Source: Desulforamulus aquiferis | GTDB taxonomy: Bacteria; Bacillota; Desulfotomaculia; Desulfotomaculales; Desulfotomaculaceae | Assembly: GCA_004143605.1 (NCBI GenBank) | Contig: AWVY01000018.1 | Coordinates: 1-64,000 of the forward strand | Length of the DNA stretch: 64,000 nt | Direction: 5' to 3' | Shown: in pieces, positions 21,189-30,676 of the stretch | Layout: each line of letters begins with the position of its first letter | Position numbering within the stretch: position 1 is the first letter of the stretch | Notes under the pieces: model-generated | What the model saw: only the letters and a program-made list of their open reading frames with translations | The model's database searches: none | Told to the model about the DNA's origin: nothing | Translations under genes and position numbers: made by a program

Positions 21189-21218
21189 TTGATTGTTATT
21201 ATTGTTTTGGGGTATTCT
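21189..21218 (+). promoter_or_regulatory. Possible sigma-A promoter of ridA
   Basis: TTGATT and TATTCT are separated by 18 bases, about 35 bases before the ridA start. Weak -10 match. Confidence 0.4.
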
Positions 21219-21253
21219 AGGCATTAATGAAAGGTAGTTAAGGAGGTTTACAT

Positions 21254-21694
21254 ATGCCCAATAAAAGAGAAATATCAACGGACAAAGCACCCTCAGCCAT
21301 CGGACCCTATTCCCAGGCCATTGCCTTTGGTCCATTGGTATTCACATCCGGACAAATACCCATCGATCCCGCCACAGGAAAAATAGTTACAGAGGATATC
21401 CAGGCTCAAACTAAACAGTGCCTTGAGAATGTAAAGGCAGTATTGGAGGCGGCCGGCGCAGGATTGGAGCATGTGGTAAAAACCACAGTCTTTGTCAAGG
21501 ATATGAATGATTTTGAAAAGATTAATCAGGTTTATGCCGAGTACTTCTTAGCTCCAGCCCCCGCCCGCTCCCTGGTAGAAGTAGCCAGACTCCCCAGGGA
21601 TGTGGGGGTAGAAATCGAAGTAATAGCCGCACCGGGCCACGGTGATGGTCATGGCCATCACTCAGGCGGCTGCGGCTGTGGCGGCCAAGGCTAA
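21254..21694 (+). CDS. ridA: RidA-family enamine/imine deaminase with His/Cys/Gly-rich tail
   Basis: 146 residues, preceded by AAGGAGG. Residues 1-126 are a normal RidA domain that hydrolyses reactive 2-aminoacrylate-type imines: [26 protein letters not shown], the catalytic Arg in [12 protein letters not shown] and a terminal VEIEVIAA. Residues 127-146 add a tail with six His/Asp-flanked glycines and two Cys ([18 protein letters not shown]), absent from ordinary RidA and suited to binding Ni, Zn or Cu. Divergent from gatCAB. Frame is clean through the tail and ends 12 bases before a strong terminator. Confidence 0.92.
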   Translation: MPNKREISTDKAPSAIGPYSQAIAFGPLVFTSGQIPIDPATGKIVTEDIQAQTKQCLENVKAVLEAAGAGLEHVVKTTVFVKDMNDFEKINQVYAEYFLAPAPARSLVEVARLPRDVGVEIEVIAAPGHGDGHGHHSGGCGCGGQG

Positions 21695-21706
21695 CACCTA
21701 CATAAA

Positions 21707-21755
21707 GACCGTCCCCAGCTCAACTAAGTCATCCGAGTCAGGGGACGGTTCTTTT
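21707..21755 (+). terminator. Rho-independent terminator of ridA
   Basis: Stem GACCGTCCCC with GGGGACGGTTC, then TTTTC. It may also serve the convergent S-layer-homology gene. Confidence 0.8.
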
Positions 21756-21767
21756 CTTATTCCCAAG

Positions 21768-23126
21768 CTATTGCCGCTGTATTTCCAATACCCGCTCTTC
21801 GAAGGGTCCTCCAATATAGGTTATTTTTACCTTGTCTCCTACATAAATATTGTTGATTTCGTCACCGCTTTTATCCACCAGCCGTCCCCAGTCCCAGGCC
21901 CAAAATTCAGTGGGCACATATTTGTTTTTATTGCCTGAGCCACTACTCTTTAATCTCAGAGTCCTGTCAAGGGATGAAACTTCTCCCGTAATGGTTTTTA
22001 CATCCAGCACCATTACAGTTTTAATGGTTTCTCCCGAGGTTAACCCAAGGCTGAGGAATTGCCCCTGTTTTAGCTTTTTGAGCAAATCTTTACTCTTGGT
22101 GGTTTTTCCCAGGGATTTTTCGTCGATTATATCGGCATCCCAGGCTATGGGATAGTCTTTTTCATCGGATTGAAGACTTTTAACTGTAAGAATAACAGGC
22201 TCTCCCTCTGCGATCCTTACAAAACTGGCGTACATATCCCTTTGTACAGGTGAGAAGTTTCTGCGCTCTAATAGCTCAACATAGGCCACCTTTCTTCCAC
22301 TATTAAGGATACCCTCTATCCTGTAATTGACAGTTTGATTTAAATCCATTGCTTGGCCCTGCCAATAGCTTCGACAGCTTGGATCTGCCAGCACCTTAAC
22401 GGTTCCGTAAATGTCAGTCAGTTCTATTTCTAATCCATTTTTTTGTTGAGACACATTGGATATCCAGCCGCTAACCTTTCTTTTGCTGTCAAGATGTATC
22501 CACCCTTGATCATAAAGCCTTCCCAACATTGATGCTATTTCTGCCCTTGATACTGCATTTTTAGGCCGGAAGGTACCATCAGGGTAGCCACCCATCACTC
22601 CTAAGTGATTTAGGGCAATTACTCCGTCCATATACTCTGGATTAAAAGCTGAACTATCAGTAAATTTAGGTGGTGTTTCTGTCCCCTTCATATAAAAAGA
22701 TTTTGCTATTAATTCTGCCAACTCTTCCCGGGTAATGGCCCGATCATGGGTAAAGTCGTTTAACATTAATTGGGGTATGAATTTTTTCTCCAGGGCAAAA
22801 TCCAGGTAATTCTGTCCCCAGGGTACTTGATAGGCACTGGGGGGAGAATTCTTGGGCCTTTTTATTTTGGAAACTTCACTTGCATAACCGGCTCCGTTTA
22901 ATACAATGGTAATTGCCTCCAGGCAGGTTACAGGCTGATCGGGCCGATATGAACCATCGGGATAGCCCTTTATCAGTTCCACTGCCTGAATCTTCTCAAT
23001 AGATTGCCTTGCCCAATGAACATCAATATCCGCAAAAGCGTCAGCGGCAGTTGCTGCAGACAGATTGGAAGCTAAAAATAGGAATAGGAGCATATTTACT
23101 ATTAAGAGCTTCTTTATAACATTCAT
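21768..23126 (-). CDS. S-layer-homology domain protein
   Basis: 452 residues, intact. A signal peptide covers residues 1-28 (KKLLIVNMLLFLFLASNLSAATA). Three SLH repeats follow: FADIDVHWARQSIEKI with GYPDGSYRPDQPVT, a weaker middle repeat (FTHDRAITREELAELI), and GYPDGTFRPKNAVSRAEIASML to about residue 200. SLH domains bind pyruvylated secondary cell-wall polymer. The remaining ~250 residues are unassigned beta-rich repeats (ITLTVKSL, KTVMVLDVKTITGEVSSLD). Its ATG overlaps the stop of the propeller gene (TAATG), so the two secreted proteins are co-translated and may act together at the envelope. Confidence 0.9.
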   Translation of the reverse strand: MNVIKKLLIVNMLLFLFLASNLSAATAADAFADIDVHWARQSIEKIQAVELIKGYPDGSYRPDQPVTCLEAITIVLNGAGYASEVSKIKRPKNSPPSAYQVPWGQNYLDFALEKKFIPQLMLNDFTHDRAITREELAELIAKSFYMKGTETPPKFTDSSAFNPEYMDGVIALNHLGVMGGYPDGTFRPKNAVSRAEIASMLGRLYDQGWIHLDSKRKVSGWISNVSQQKNGLEIELTDIYGTVKVLADPSCRSYWQGQAMDLNQTVNYRIEGILNSGRKVAYVELLERRNFSPVQRDMYASFVRIAEGEPVILTVKSLQSDEKDYPIAWDADIIDEKSLGKTTKSKDLLKKLKQGQFLSLGLTSGETIKTVMVLDVKTITGEVSSLDRTLRLKSSGSGNKNKYVPTEFWAWDWGRLVDKSGDEINNIYVGDKVKITYIGGPFEERVLEIQRQ

Positions 23127-24299
23127 TAACTAGTCTCCTTATAAATATCTTTAATTTTGTAAACAAATCCTTTATCGGAATAAATAAAGATATCTCCATC
23201 CGGGAGCAGAATTGGTGCCTGGGTAAAGGTATCTTTAATGTTTTTATTATTGTACACCATTATTCCCCGTCCTTATGCAATGTAGGGGGAGGTGAGGAGT
23301 CGGGAATTTTGTCCCACAACATTCTACCGTTGAAGCTGACACAAAACAGCCTGCCATCGCTACTTCCCGCATAGATTCTTCTTTTTTGGTCATCTATCGC
23401 CACACCAGATACAACATTTAATAGTGGTAGCTCCCAGTTCAGACTTCCTGTCTTTAGGTCAATAGAGTGGATTTGATTTTTGCCGGTAAAGAACAGTGTT
23501 CCTTCACCGGAGAAGCTTACTTTGGTCAAATCATTAGTCTTAACTGCATAGCTCCAGATTTCCTTTCCATTAGTGGCATTTATTGCCATTGCCTTAGCTG
23601 AGCTATTTCTATCCAGGTTAGCAGGATTAGTAATAATATAAAGGTTTCCATCTGGCCCTATGGTCATTTCAATATTTTTCAAATCATCTAAGTTGCGATA
23701 CCAAATGCGACTTCCAGTATGATCAAGGGCCCTAAGTATGTAGCCACTTTTCTTATCACCCGTGCATACATAAACATTTTCTTTGTCTCCCAATATTGCA
23801 ACAACATTTTTTTCATCTGAATATCGCCACTTGAAGTTTTTGCCTGGCTCCAGTGCGTATACCCCGTCGCTAAGCCAAAGTAAATCATTTCCCAGGCCCC
23901 TTGGTTACTAGCCTCCAACCTTATTGCCCCTTGCCTTTGGGTATAGTTTGTATATCCAGGTCAGGCTTCCGTTTGGTCGCATCTGTTGTAAGCCGTCCGT
24001 CCCTGTTACATAGATATCCTGCTCCGAAACCAATAGTGGCTCGATTATCTTGCCACCCATACCTGTACTTCTCTCCCATACCTTTTTACCTGAGGAAGTA
24101 TCATAAGCTATAATTTTACTGCCTATCGGGCAATAGATCAGCCCATTAGGTGCCAGGTTGGTTCTGTCGATAACTTCCCCGCTTTCTCCACGGACCACTT
24201 TAGCTGGGCATAGGGGGAAAACATACCTGCTGCCTCGGCCTGGCTTATGAGTAACAGCACTAGTATTAATGAAAGAAATAGCTTTCTTATTTTCTTCAC
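23126..24299 (-). CDS. Secreted PQQ-type beta-propeller repeat protein (frameshifted)
   Basis: About 390 residues after joining frames near 24210, 23910, 23750 and 23275. The GTG start at 24299 (GGAGAG upstream) opens a signal peptide KKIRKLFLSLILVLLLISQAEA. Repeated blades follow, such as DTSSGKKVWERSTG, NATNGKEIWSYAV and DLKTGSLNWELPLL, each with the G-x-x-W motif of PQQ/Kelch-like propellers. No catalytic residues recognised; likely a scaffold or sensor. Co-translated with the downstream S-layer-homology gene. Confidence 0.78.
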
Positions 24300-24665
24300 T
24301 CTCCTTTACCTCACAACAGTTTTTCTTCTTGGAAACTGTTGGAAATCCTTCTAGACAATGCGTTTTTGTAAAATCATGGTTATATTAATTTTTATCGGAC
24401 AGTATTATATCTTCCTTTATCTATAAATTTTAATAAATTGGCCTAGCTTAATGATCTGTTTACTTAATTAAAATTAATTCATCATTCTTTTGGATGAGTT
24501 TTGATACAACCATTACTCATACCTGGGTATGATGGAAATGAATGTATGTTATGGTAATATTACCTTGAGCACCTATTTCTAGAAATGTTTGGTTTATACT
24601 TTTAAAAATAAAGCTTTTTTAGCAATTAAGCATAAATAAAATTTAATGTTAGGAGGTTACCCCGT
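24300..24665 (+). other. Upstream region of the lasso-type locus
   Basis: 366 AT-rich bases between divergent genes. No gene visible. It holds the palindrome at 24517-24532. I could not identify a confident -35/-10 pair. An AGGAGG ribosome site lies at about 24651. Confidence 0.6.
24517..24532. promoter_or_regulatory. Palindrome, possible operator
   Basis: TCATACC-TG-GGTATGA, 7-bp arms with a 2-bp centre, 130 bases before the kinase start. The half-site TCATAC recurs in leaders at 48.8 and 50.3 kb. Confidence 0.4.
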
Positions 24666-25644
24666 ATGCTGCTGGAAGACCAATTCAGTTATTTGGGACA
24701 TGTGAAGCAGTTAGGCAAAACGGGTAAATGCTCTGGTCTTTATAGGTATAAGGTTTTCGGACTTCATGTTATTTCAGAAATTTTGTTGCCTGAACTATTG
24801 GTTACAACACCTAGAGATGATATACCTGAAGTTTGTATTAGTATTGGAAATGTTCCGGTTGGTATTGCCAATGCTGTTAAAAAAATCGGTAGTTATCACC
24901 TGGCATCTAATCAATTTCTCTTTGAAGTCACTGGAGTTGGCCGCTTTTACGTACCAACGGTAATTCTATACTTATTGAACCTTCAGAAAAGGCTGAAGAA
25001 CACTTGATCCGCCTTTTTCTGCTTGGTACCGCCTTTGGCGGGCTCCTTATACAACGGGGAATCCTTCCCATTCATGGAAGTGCTGTGGTTATAGACGGAT
25101 ACAGCGTACTTTTTGCCGGGGTAACGGGGGCTGGAAAATCAACGTTGTTAGCTGCCTTCAGGAAACAGGGCTATTCTTTTTTAACTGACGATGTGGCGGC
25201 CTTAACTATGGATCGAAATGGCATAGTATGGGTACATCCAAGTTATCCTCAACAGAAGCTATGGCGAGATAGTGCGGAAATAACCGGCGTCAATACATCT
25301 ACCCTAACGCCCTTTTACATTGGTTCTAATAATGAGAAATTTGCAGTGCCGATTAATTCAGGATTTTGTGAATCAGCAATGCCCTTGGCTGCTGTATACG
25401 AACTAATTTGGGGAAAATGTGAAGCTGTAGCCATCACGCCCCTATCCAATATAGAAAAGATGACAGTATTAATGGACCAAACCTATCGCCATTGGCTGGT
25501 TGATGGACTAGGACAAAAGATTAGTCATTTTAAACAATGTGCGCTGTGTCCAGGCAGATTACTATTTCCCGCTTAACCAAACCCATTGGTCTGCTAACCT
25601 TGGCGGAACAGGTAGATCTCGTACAAAGAGATTTAGCAGGTTGA
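24666..25644 (+). CDS. HPr-kinase-like lasso precursor kinase (PadeK-type, frameshifted)
   Basis: About 325 residues after joining frames near 24958 and 25535. The P-loop GVTGAGKSTLLAAF, preceded by the LPIHGSAVVIDG strand and followed by FLTDDVAAL, is the HPr kinase/phosphorylase fold as found in lasso clusters. The C-terminus restored by the second shift reads ITISRLTKPIGLLTLAEQV. The HPr-binding helix of true HprK is not evident. In paeninodin clusters the homologous enzyme phosphorylates the C-terminal Ser of the precursor; both precursors here end in Ser. First gene of the operon, 45 bases before B1/B2. Confidence 0.8.
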
Positions 25645-25689
25645 AAGTGGCTTGTCATAATAAGTTTTCTAAAGAAGGTGATATCGTAA

Positions 25690-26424
25690 ATGAGCTCTAA
25701 ACATGAAATTCGTCTGTATACTATCGTTTGGCATGCAGAAGGAATAGTTGCTGCCGATATGGACGGTGAAAAAGTCATGCTGAATATTGAAAAAGGCAAA
25801 TATTATGGATTAGATGGTATTGGCAGTCGCATCTGGGAACTTATTGAGGAGCCACATAGCATTCAGGAAGTAGTAACTGCATTGCTAAAGGAATATGACG
25901 TGGAAGAAAGTATCTGCCAGCATGATGTGCTAATGTACATAAAAAACTACATGAGCAAGGGCTTGTTGCAGTTGCTTAGATTGTTGAAAAACTTCATTAT
26001 TATGTCCTGGCGGGAGCAACGATTATTCTTGGAAGCATATTGCCTAACAGGGATAGTACGTTTGGCTATAATTTTATTTCCTTTTCGCCGGATCGCTCCT
26101 TTTCTTGGTAAATATATGGCAGAATCGTCAATGCTGGAAGATTCTGTAAAGCTAGCAATAGCCAGACGAATTGGTCAGCTAGTTACAAAAGCAAGCCGCT
26201 TCACCCCGTGGGAAAGTAAGTGTCTGGTCCAAGCAATGGTATGCAAAATAATGCTGCGCCGACGAAAAATTAACAGTACTCTTTATATGGGAGTTGGCAG
26301 AGATAAGATAAAAGGACTTGTGGCCCATGCTTGGTTAAGGTGTGGTAAAACTATAATATCAGGTGCTCAGGGAATTAAAAACTTTACTACGGTTGGAAAA
26401 TTTGCCGATTTAGATGGGGGGTAG
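25690..26424 (+). CDS. Fused lasso leader-binding B1 (PqqD-like) and B2 protease
   Basis: 244-residue single frame. Residues 1-93 are the PqqD-like RiPP recognition element that binds the leader (MLNIEKGKYYGLDGIGSRIWELI, then KEYDVEESICQHDV). Residues ~95-244 are the transglutaminase-like leader peptidase: SWREQRLFLEAYCL, FTPWESKCLVQAMVCKIML with the catalytic Cys, and GLVAHAWLRCG with the His, ending FTTVGKFADLDGG. B1 and B2 are usually separate genes in Firmicutes. The fusion could be real, or a missing base near 25965 may have removed a B1 stop overlapping a TTG start for B2. Confidence 0.85.
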   Translation: MSSKHEIRLYTIVWHAEGIVAADMDGEKVMLNIEKGKYYGLDGIGSRIWELIEEPHSIQEVVTALLKEYDVEESICQHDVLMYIKNYMSKGLLQLLRLLKNFIIMSWREQRLFLEAYCLTGIVRLAIILFPFRRIAPFLGKYMAESSMLEDSVKLAIARRIGQLVTKASRFTPWESKCLVQAMVCKIMLRRRKINSTLYMGVGRDKIKGLVAHAWLRCGKTIISGAQGIKNFTTVGKFADLDGG

Positions 26425-26449
26425 AAATCAAAGGAAAGGGGGTGGAGTG

Positions 26450-26604
26450 ATGAAAAACAATGGATTGAGCCAAAAATTGTAGAGATTGCGACAAGAAAGA
26501 CAGGAACTCAAGTAAAAAAAGGTGGTTCAGGTGATATGGATTTTAATGGTGTGGTACAAGGCGTCTTGGATCCTTGGGAAGATTGCTGCAATGTCTGTAG
26601 CTAG
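26450..26604 (+). CDS. Lasso-type precursor peptide 1 (one base missing near start)
   Basis: Very short gene behind GGGGGTGGAG. As given, ATG 26450 stops after ten codons. Restoring one A to the five-A run directly after the ATG opens a 51-residue peptide to TAG 26604. The leader runs MKKQWIEPKIVEIATRKT, with the W-x-x-P element read by B1 and a Thr at P+10, the place of the conserved leader Thr(-2). The remaining ~32 residues are Gly/Asp-rich and end in DCCNVCS: three Cys and a terminal Ser. It lies between B1/B2 and cyclase 1. The same leader pattern in precursor 2 supports the reading. Confidence 0.72.
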
Positions 26605-26684
26605 CCTATAGAATTATAAGTAAAAAAAGAGTTTTTAATGATACTTTGGTTCTAGCCCCGGCATCATGGAATTTTAGTTCCATT

Positions 26685-26730
26685 AGTGGTTCTTCTAAAT
26701 GCCAAGGTGCTTAGCTTGAACCGCTTTTTT
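26685..26730 (+). terminator. Terminator between precursor 1 and cyclase 1
   Basis: Stem AGTGGTTC with GAACCGCT (one G-U pair), followed by six T. It likely lowers read-through so that precursor RNA exceeds cyclase RNA. Confidence 0.65.
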
Positions 26731-26784
26731 CATGCCCTCTGGTTTCTTCACTTTAAAAAGAATTAATGATGGTGGTCATATAAT

Positions 26785-28765
26785 ATGAGTGCAATTTGCG
26801 GTGTTTTGTATTTTAATGGTAGACATGTTACACAGGAAACTAGTGCCAACATGATGCGGGAGTTTGAAATCTATCATGCAGACGCTGTGGGAACTTGTCA
26901 GAAGGAACAGATTTTTTTGGCTTGCCACGCACAACATATTACACCTGAGTCCGCCCAAGAAATCCTACCATACCATGATGTTCTTAGCGGTTTAATCATT
27001 ACTGCAGACGCCATTGTTGACAACAGGGCCGAGCTAATCCACAAGCTTGGTATCGAACATTCCTTCAGGAAGGGCATGCCAGACAGTAAATTAATTTTAT
27101 TAGCTTATTTAAAATGGGGTCATGAATGCCCAAAACACCTGGTGGGTGATTTTTCATTCGCCATTTGGGACGAAAGAAAACAGGAATTATTCTGTGCTGT
27201 GGACCATACTGGAACAAGGACCTTTTACTATTTTAGGTCTTCTACCCTATTTGCCTTTTCAACTTTAATTAAGCCCTTATTTTCATTAAAAGAAATACCC
27301 AGAAAACATAATGAGCTTTGGCTTGCAGATTTTTTAGCAATGCCATGTCAAAATCACCAATTAGACCCTGAATTAACTCCGTACCAAAATATTAGATTAT
27401 TGCCTGCAGGTCATAGCCTAATAGTAAATCCCTCTAGGTCAACAAAAAAGATTTATTGGCAGGTGGAGAAACAACAGGAATTAAAATTGAAGTCAAACTA
27501 CGAATATGAAGAGGCATTCAGGGAGGTCCTAGATGAAGCAGTAAAATGTCGTTTACGAAGCATTCGCCCAATAGGAGTAATGTTGAGTGGAGGTCTGGAT
27601 TCAACTTCAATTGCTTGTTTAGCCGCACGTGAATTAGGTTTGAAAGGACAACGGCTCCAGGCATTCAGTGCGGTACCAATGGCAAGCTATCGGGACTGGT
27701 TGCCTGCATGCATAGTCGCCGATGAAACACCATTTATTGAAGCCGTGCGGGAACATGCAGGAAATATTGATGTTACCTACTGTAGTTCAGAAGGCAAGCA
27801 TTCATTAAGCGATACTGACCGCTTACTTGCCAGCCTAGAGCAGCCTTATAAAATCTTCGAAAACTTATTTTGGATTGAGAGTATATTTACTGAGGCTCAA
27901 GGACGTAATGTTGGGGTTTTATTAAATGGGGCCGCCGGTAACGTGACTATTTCTTGGGGGCGTTTTGAACCCTATATGATAACCTTGCTCCGAACCGGAC
28001 AGTTGTACCGATTAATTCGTGAATGTTGGCTTGTTGCCAAACGTTTCAAACGTCCCCATAGAGTATTATTGAAAATGTTATGGACTCTGTTGCCTTATAA
28101 TATAAAAAATATGCTAAGTAAATTCAGTTACCATAAGTCTCAAAGGGAACTCCAGGCTTTGTCTCTGATTAACCCGGTTTTCGCCAGCCAAAGCTCAGTT
28201 GATAAACGGTTTCATCAATTTGGGTATGATAAGTTATTTGATAAATCCACAGACAGTTTGGAAGAGCGTAAAATAGACTTAATCCTGCCGTATTCAGTCA
28301 TGTTGGTGTCATTTCTACCAAACAGTCATTGACTTACCAAATGGCACGTCGTGACCCAACAGCCGATAAGCGTGTAATTGAGTTCTGTTTTAGTGTTCCA
28401 GACAACCAATATGTGCAGGGAGGCAGGGGGCGTTCTCTCCTTCGGCGTGCCATGCTGGAATTTTGCCAGAAAAGGTGCTTATAAATGAAAGGAAACGTGG
28501 CAGGCAAAGTGCTGATTGGGCTCAGAGATTACAACCATTTTGGCCGGAATTGGTTGCAGAGGTGCGGAAAATCGGCGAACTAGCTACTGAACGCAGCTTT
28601 CTTAACATATCCAAAATCCAAGATACTATTAATATTGTCAGAACAATACCTGACGATGCGGCAGATGATCCCAATCTCCGTATGTTAATTCGCAGCCTGA
28701 TTTTTAGCCGATTTTTAAGATATGAAGAGGTTATTAGTAACACTAATACGTCCGGGCAAGCCTGA
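26785..28765 (+). CDS. Lasso cyclase 1 (asparagine-synthetase-like, frameshifted)
   Basis: About 660 residues after correction near 28283 and 28456. N-terminal glutaminase-like domain: begins MSAICGVLYFNG, so the nucleophilic Cys2 of asparagine synthetase is missing and no glutamine hydrolysis is expected. ATP-pyrophosphatase domain: IGVMLSGGLDSTSIACLAA, LNGAAGN, then RRDPTADKRVIEF and GRQSADWAQRLQP. Lasso cyclases of this type adenylate an Asp/Glu side chain and form the macrolactam. About 60% similar by eye to cyclase 2. The last codons (after SNTN) come from the repeat at 28749, so the natural C-terminus may be altered. Confidence 0.85.
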
Positions 28766-28839
28766 GGTAAACATGATGTTTACTCAAAGACGGCCAATTT
28801 TCGCACGAAGTGAGGGATTATTTGTAGTTTCTCGACAAT
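28749..28839 (-). repeat. Truncated copy of the 5.8-kb element
   Basis: In inverse orientation it matches the interior and one end of the element at 5835-6097: the block CGTCCGGGCAAGCCTGAGGT, a GTAAACAT/ATGTTTAC palindrome, and the end GTAGTTTCTCGACAAT. It overlaps the 3' end of cyclase 1. Only about 91 bp remain. Confidence 0.65.
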
Positions 28840-28875
28840 AACAAAGGTTAATTTCATGACAAGGGATTAATAATC

Positions 28876-30657
28876 ATGAATATATTGTTGCTTTATATCA
28901 GGGAGTTTTATAACCTAGCTCCATTAAAATTTGTAACTAATATAATTTTAATGGTTATAATCGGCATGCTGGAAGGTTTAGGCATACTAATGATTATACC
29001 ACTATTGATTGTCGCTGGTATAATTCCTGGTATTAACACAAACAATGGGTTAACTGTCATACTTAATCATTGCTTTCAAATCATTGGTTTGCAAGTAAGC
29101 CTGCCTAATTTACTTATTTTATATATAGGTTTTATTTTTGGTCAAAGCTGGCTGCAGCGTCGCCAATCAATACTTAATCTTGATATTCTTCAGTCTTTTG
29201 CTATTTTTTTATCTACAAGGTTAATTAGGCTGGTTGCATCCGCCGAGTGGCAGCTTATCTTATCAAAACCAAATTCTTATATAACAAATGTCTTTATAAC
29301 TGAATTAGAACGTGTTTATGCAGGAATAAAGTTTTTTTACAAATGATTAGCATATCCCTGATCACTTTAATTCAAATTGTTATAGCCTTTTTTGTAGCAC
29401 CTAGCTTAACCTGTTTAGTGCTGACCGGCGGTGTGATCTTGTTTATATTTTTACAAACCTTCGCCAAACAAACCCGAAGTGTGGGGCAGGAGATATCAAG
29501 TTTAAATCGTGATTTGTTATTTAACCTAACTGAGCATTTGAACGGGATGAAGGAAATCAAAAGTTATGGCGTTGAAGCGGCTCAGATTAGTAATTTCGTC
29601 AAAATACGTAAAGAAATGAAGAAAAACTCAAATAGATTTAATCAAATACAAGTTAAGACCAACATGATTTATAAAATTGGTTCGGCTATTTTTATAAGCC
29701 TATGTTTATTTAGCGCCATAGAGATATTTACTTTAAATCCCCAAGATTTTATAGTTATTGCAGTTATTTCGGCCCGCCTCTGGCCAAGATTATCTTCCCT
29801 GCAAATAGGGTTGCAAAATATAAGTACCATGTTACCTGCTTTCCAGGTTCTTAGGGAATTAGAAAACCAATGTCTTGCGTCCCAAGAAGTCCTTGAAGCT
29901 GATACTCCCACAATAATTAAACTGGAACAAGGGATTGAATTCCGTGGTGTATCTTTTTATTACGAAAACTCCCGTACAAATTACGCTTTAAAAAAGATTG
30001 ACTTTTTTCTAACTGCTGGCACAACCACTGCCATAGTTGGCTCTTCGGGTGCCGGTAAAAGTACTTTAGTTGATTTGTTAATCGGTTTGTTACAGCCTAA
30101 AGAAGGAGAAATCTATATCGATGATCAACCACTATCAATAAATAAGCGCAAATGGAGAAATACAATAGGATATGTACCACAAGATGCTTTTTTATTTAAT
30201 TCCAGCATCAGAGAGAACCTACAATGGTTTTGTCCTGATAGCTCAGAGGAAATGATCTGGGAAGCCTTAAAGCTAGCCTCAGTTGATACCTTTGTAAGTG
30301 GACTGCCGGATGGTCTTGACACAGTGTGGGAGATCGAGGAGTACGACTATCTGGCGGCGAGAGACAGCGCATTGTGCTGGCAAGGGCATTATTGACGAGA
30401 CCATCAGTCTTATCTTGGATGAAGCCACAAGCTCACTAGATTCGGAAAATGAAAAACGCATTCAACATGCCATTGAAAATCTACAAGGTAGGTTAACCAT
30501 CGTAATTATTGCCCACCGCATTTCCACTATAAGGAACGCCGACAATATTATTGTAATAGAATCTGGGCAAATTGTGGAGAAAGGTACTTACAATTCTTTA
30601 ATGAAAAACAAGAATGGTCGGTTCAGTACTTTATCCTGCTTATGTAACAATAATTAG
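28876..30657 (+). CDS. Lasso peptide ABC exporter, membrane and ATPase domains (frameshifted)
   Basis: About 594 residues after joining 28876-29346, 29343-30395 and 30298-30657 (breaks near 29335, at a T run, and near 30335). Six-helix membrane domain ([20 protein letters not shown] and later segments), then an ABC ATPase: [20 protein letters not shown], Walker [17 protein letters not shown]-loop [17 protein letters not shown], Walker [16 protein letters not shown], and the switch His in [12 protein letters not shown]. The signature motif lies in the damaged segment. This is the D-type exporter giving export and self-immunity in lasso clusters. Confidence 0.85.
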
Positions 30658-30676
30658 ATTAAAGGGAGCATGCCTT

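Noticed and set aside
25690-26424. PQQ biosynthesis
   Set aside because: The PqqD-like domain alone suggested it, but the transglutaminase-like B2, asparagine-synthetase-like cyclases and absence of pqqE/pqqC point to a lasso-type locus.
26630-26735. Possible tRNA-like or small RNA gene before cyclase 1
   Set aside because: GGTTC and CCCCGG fragments suggested a tRNA arm, but no cloverleaf forms; the region is better explained by a terminator.
29372-30461. Minus-strand frames inside the ABC exporter
   Set aside because: They lack ribosome sites and lie opposite conserved ABC motifs.
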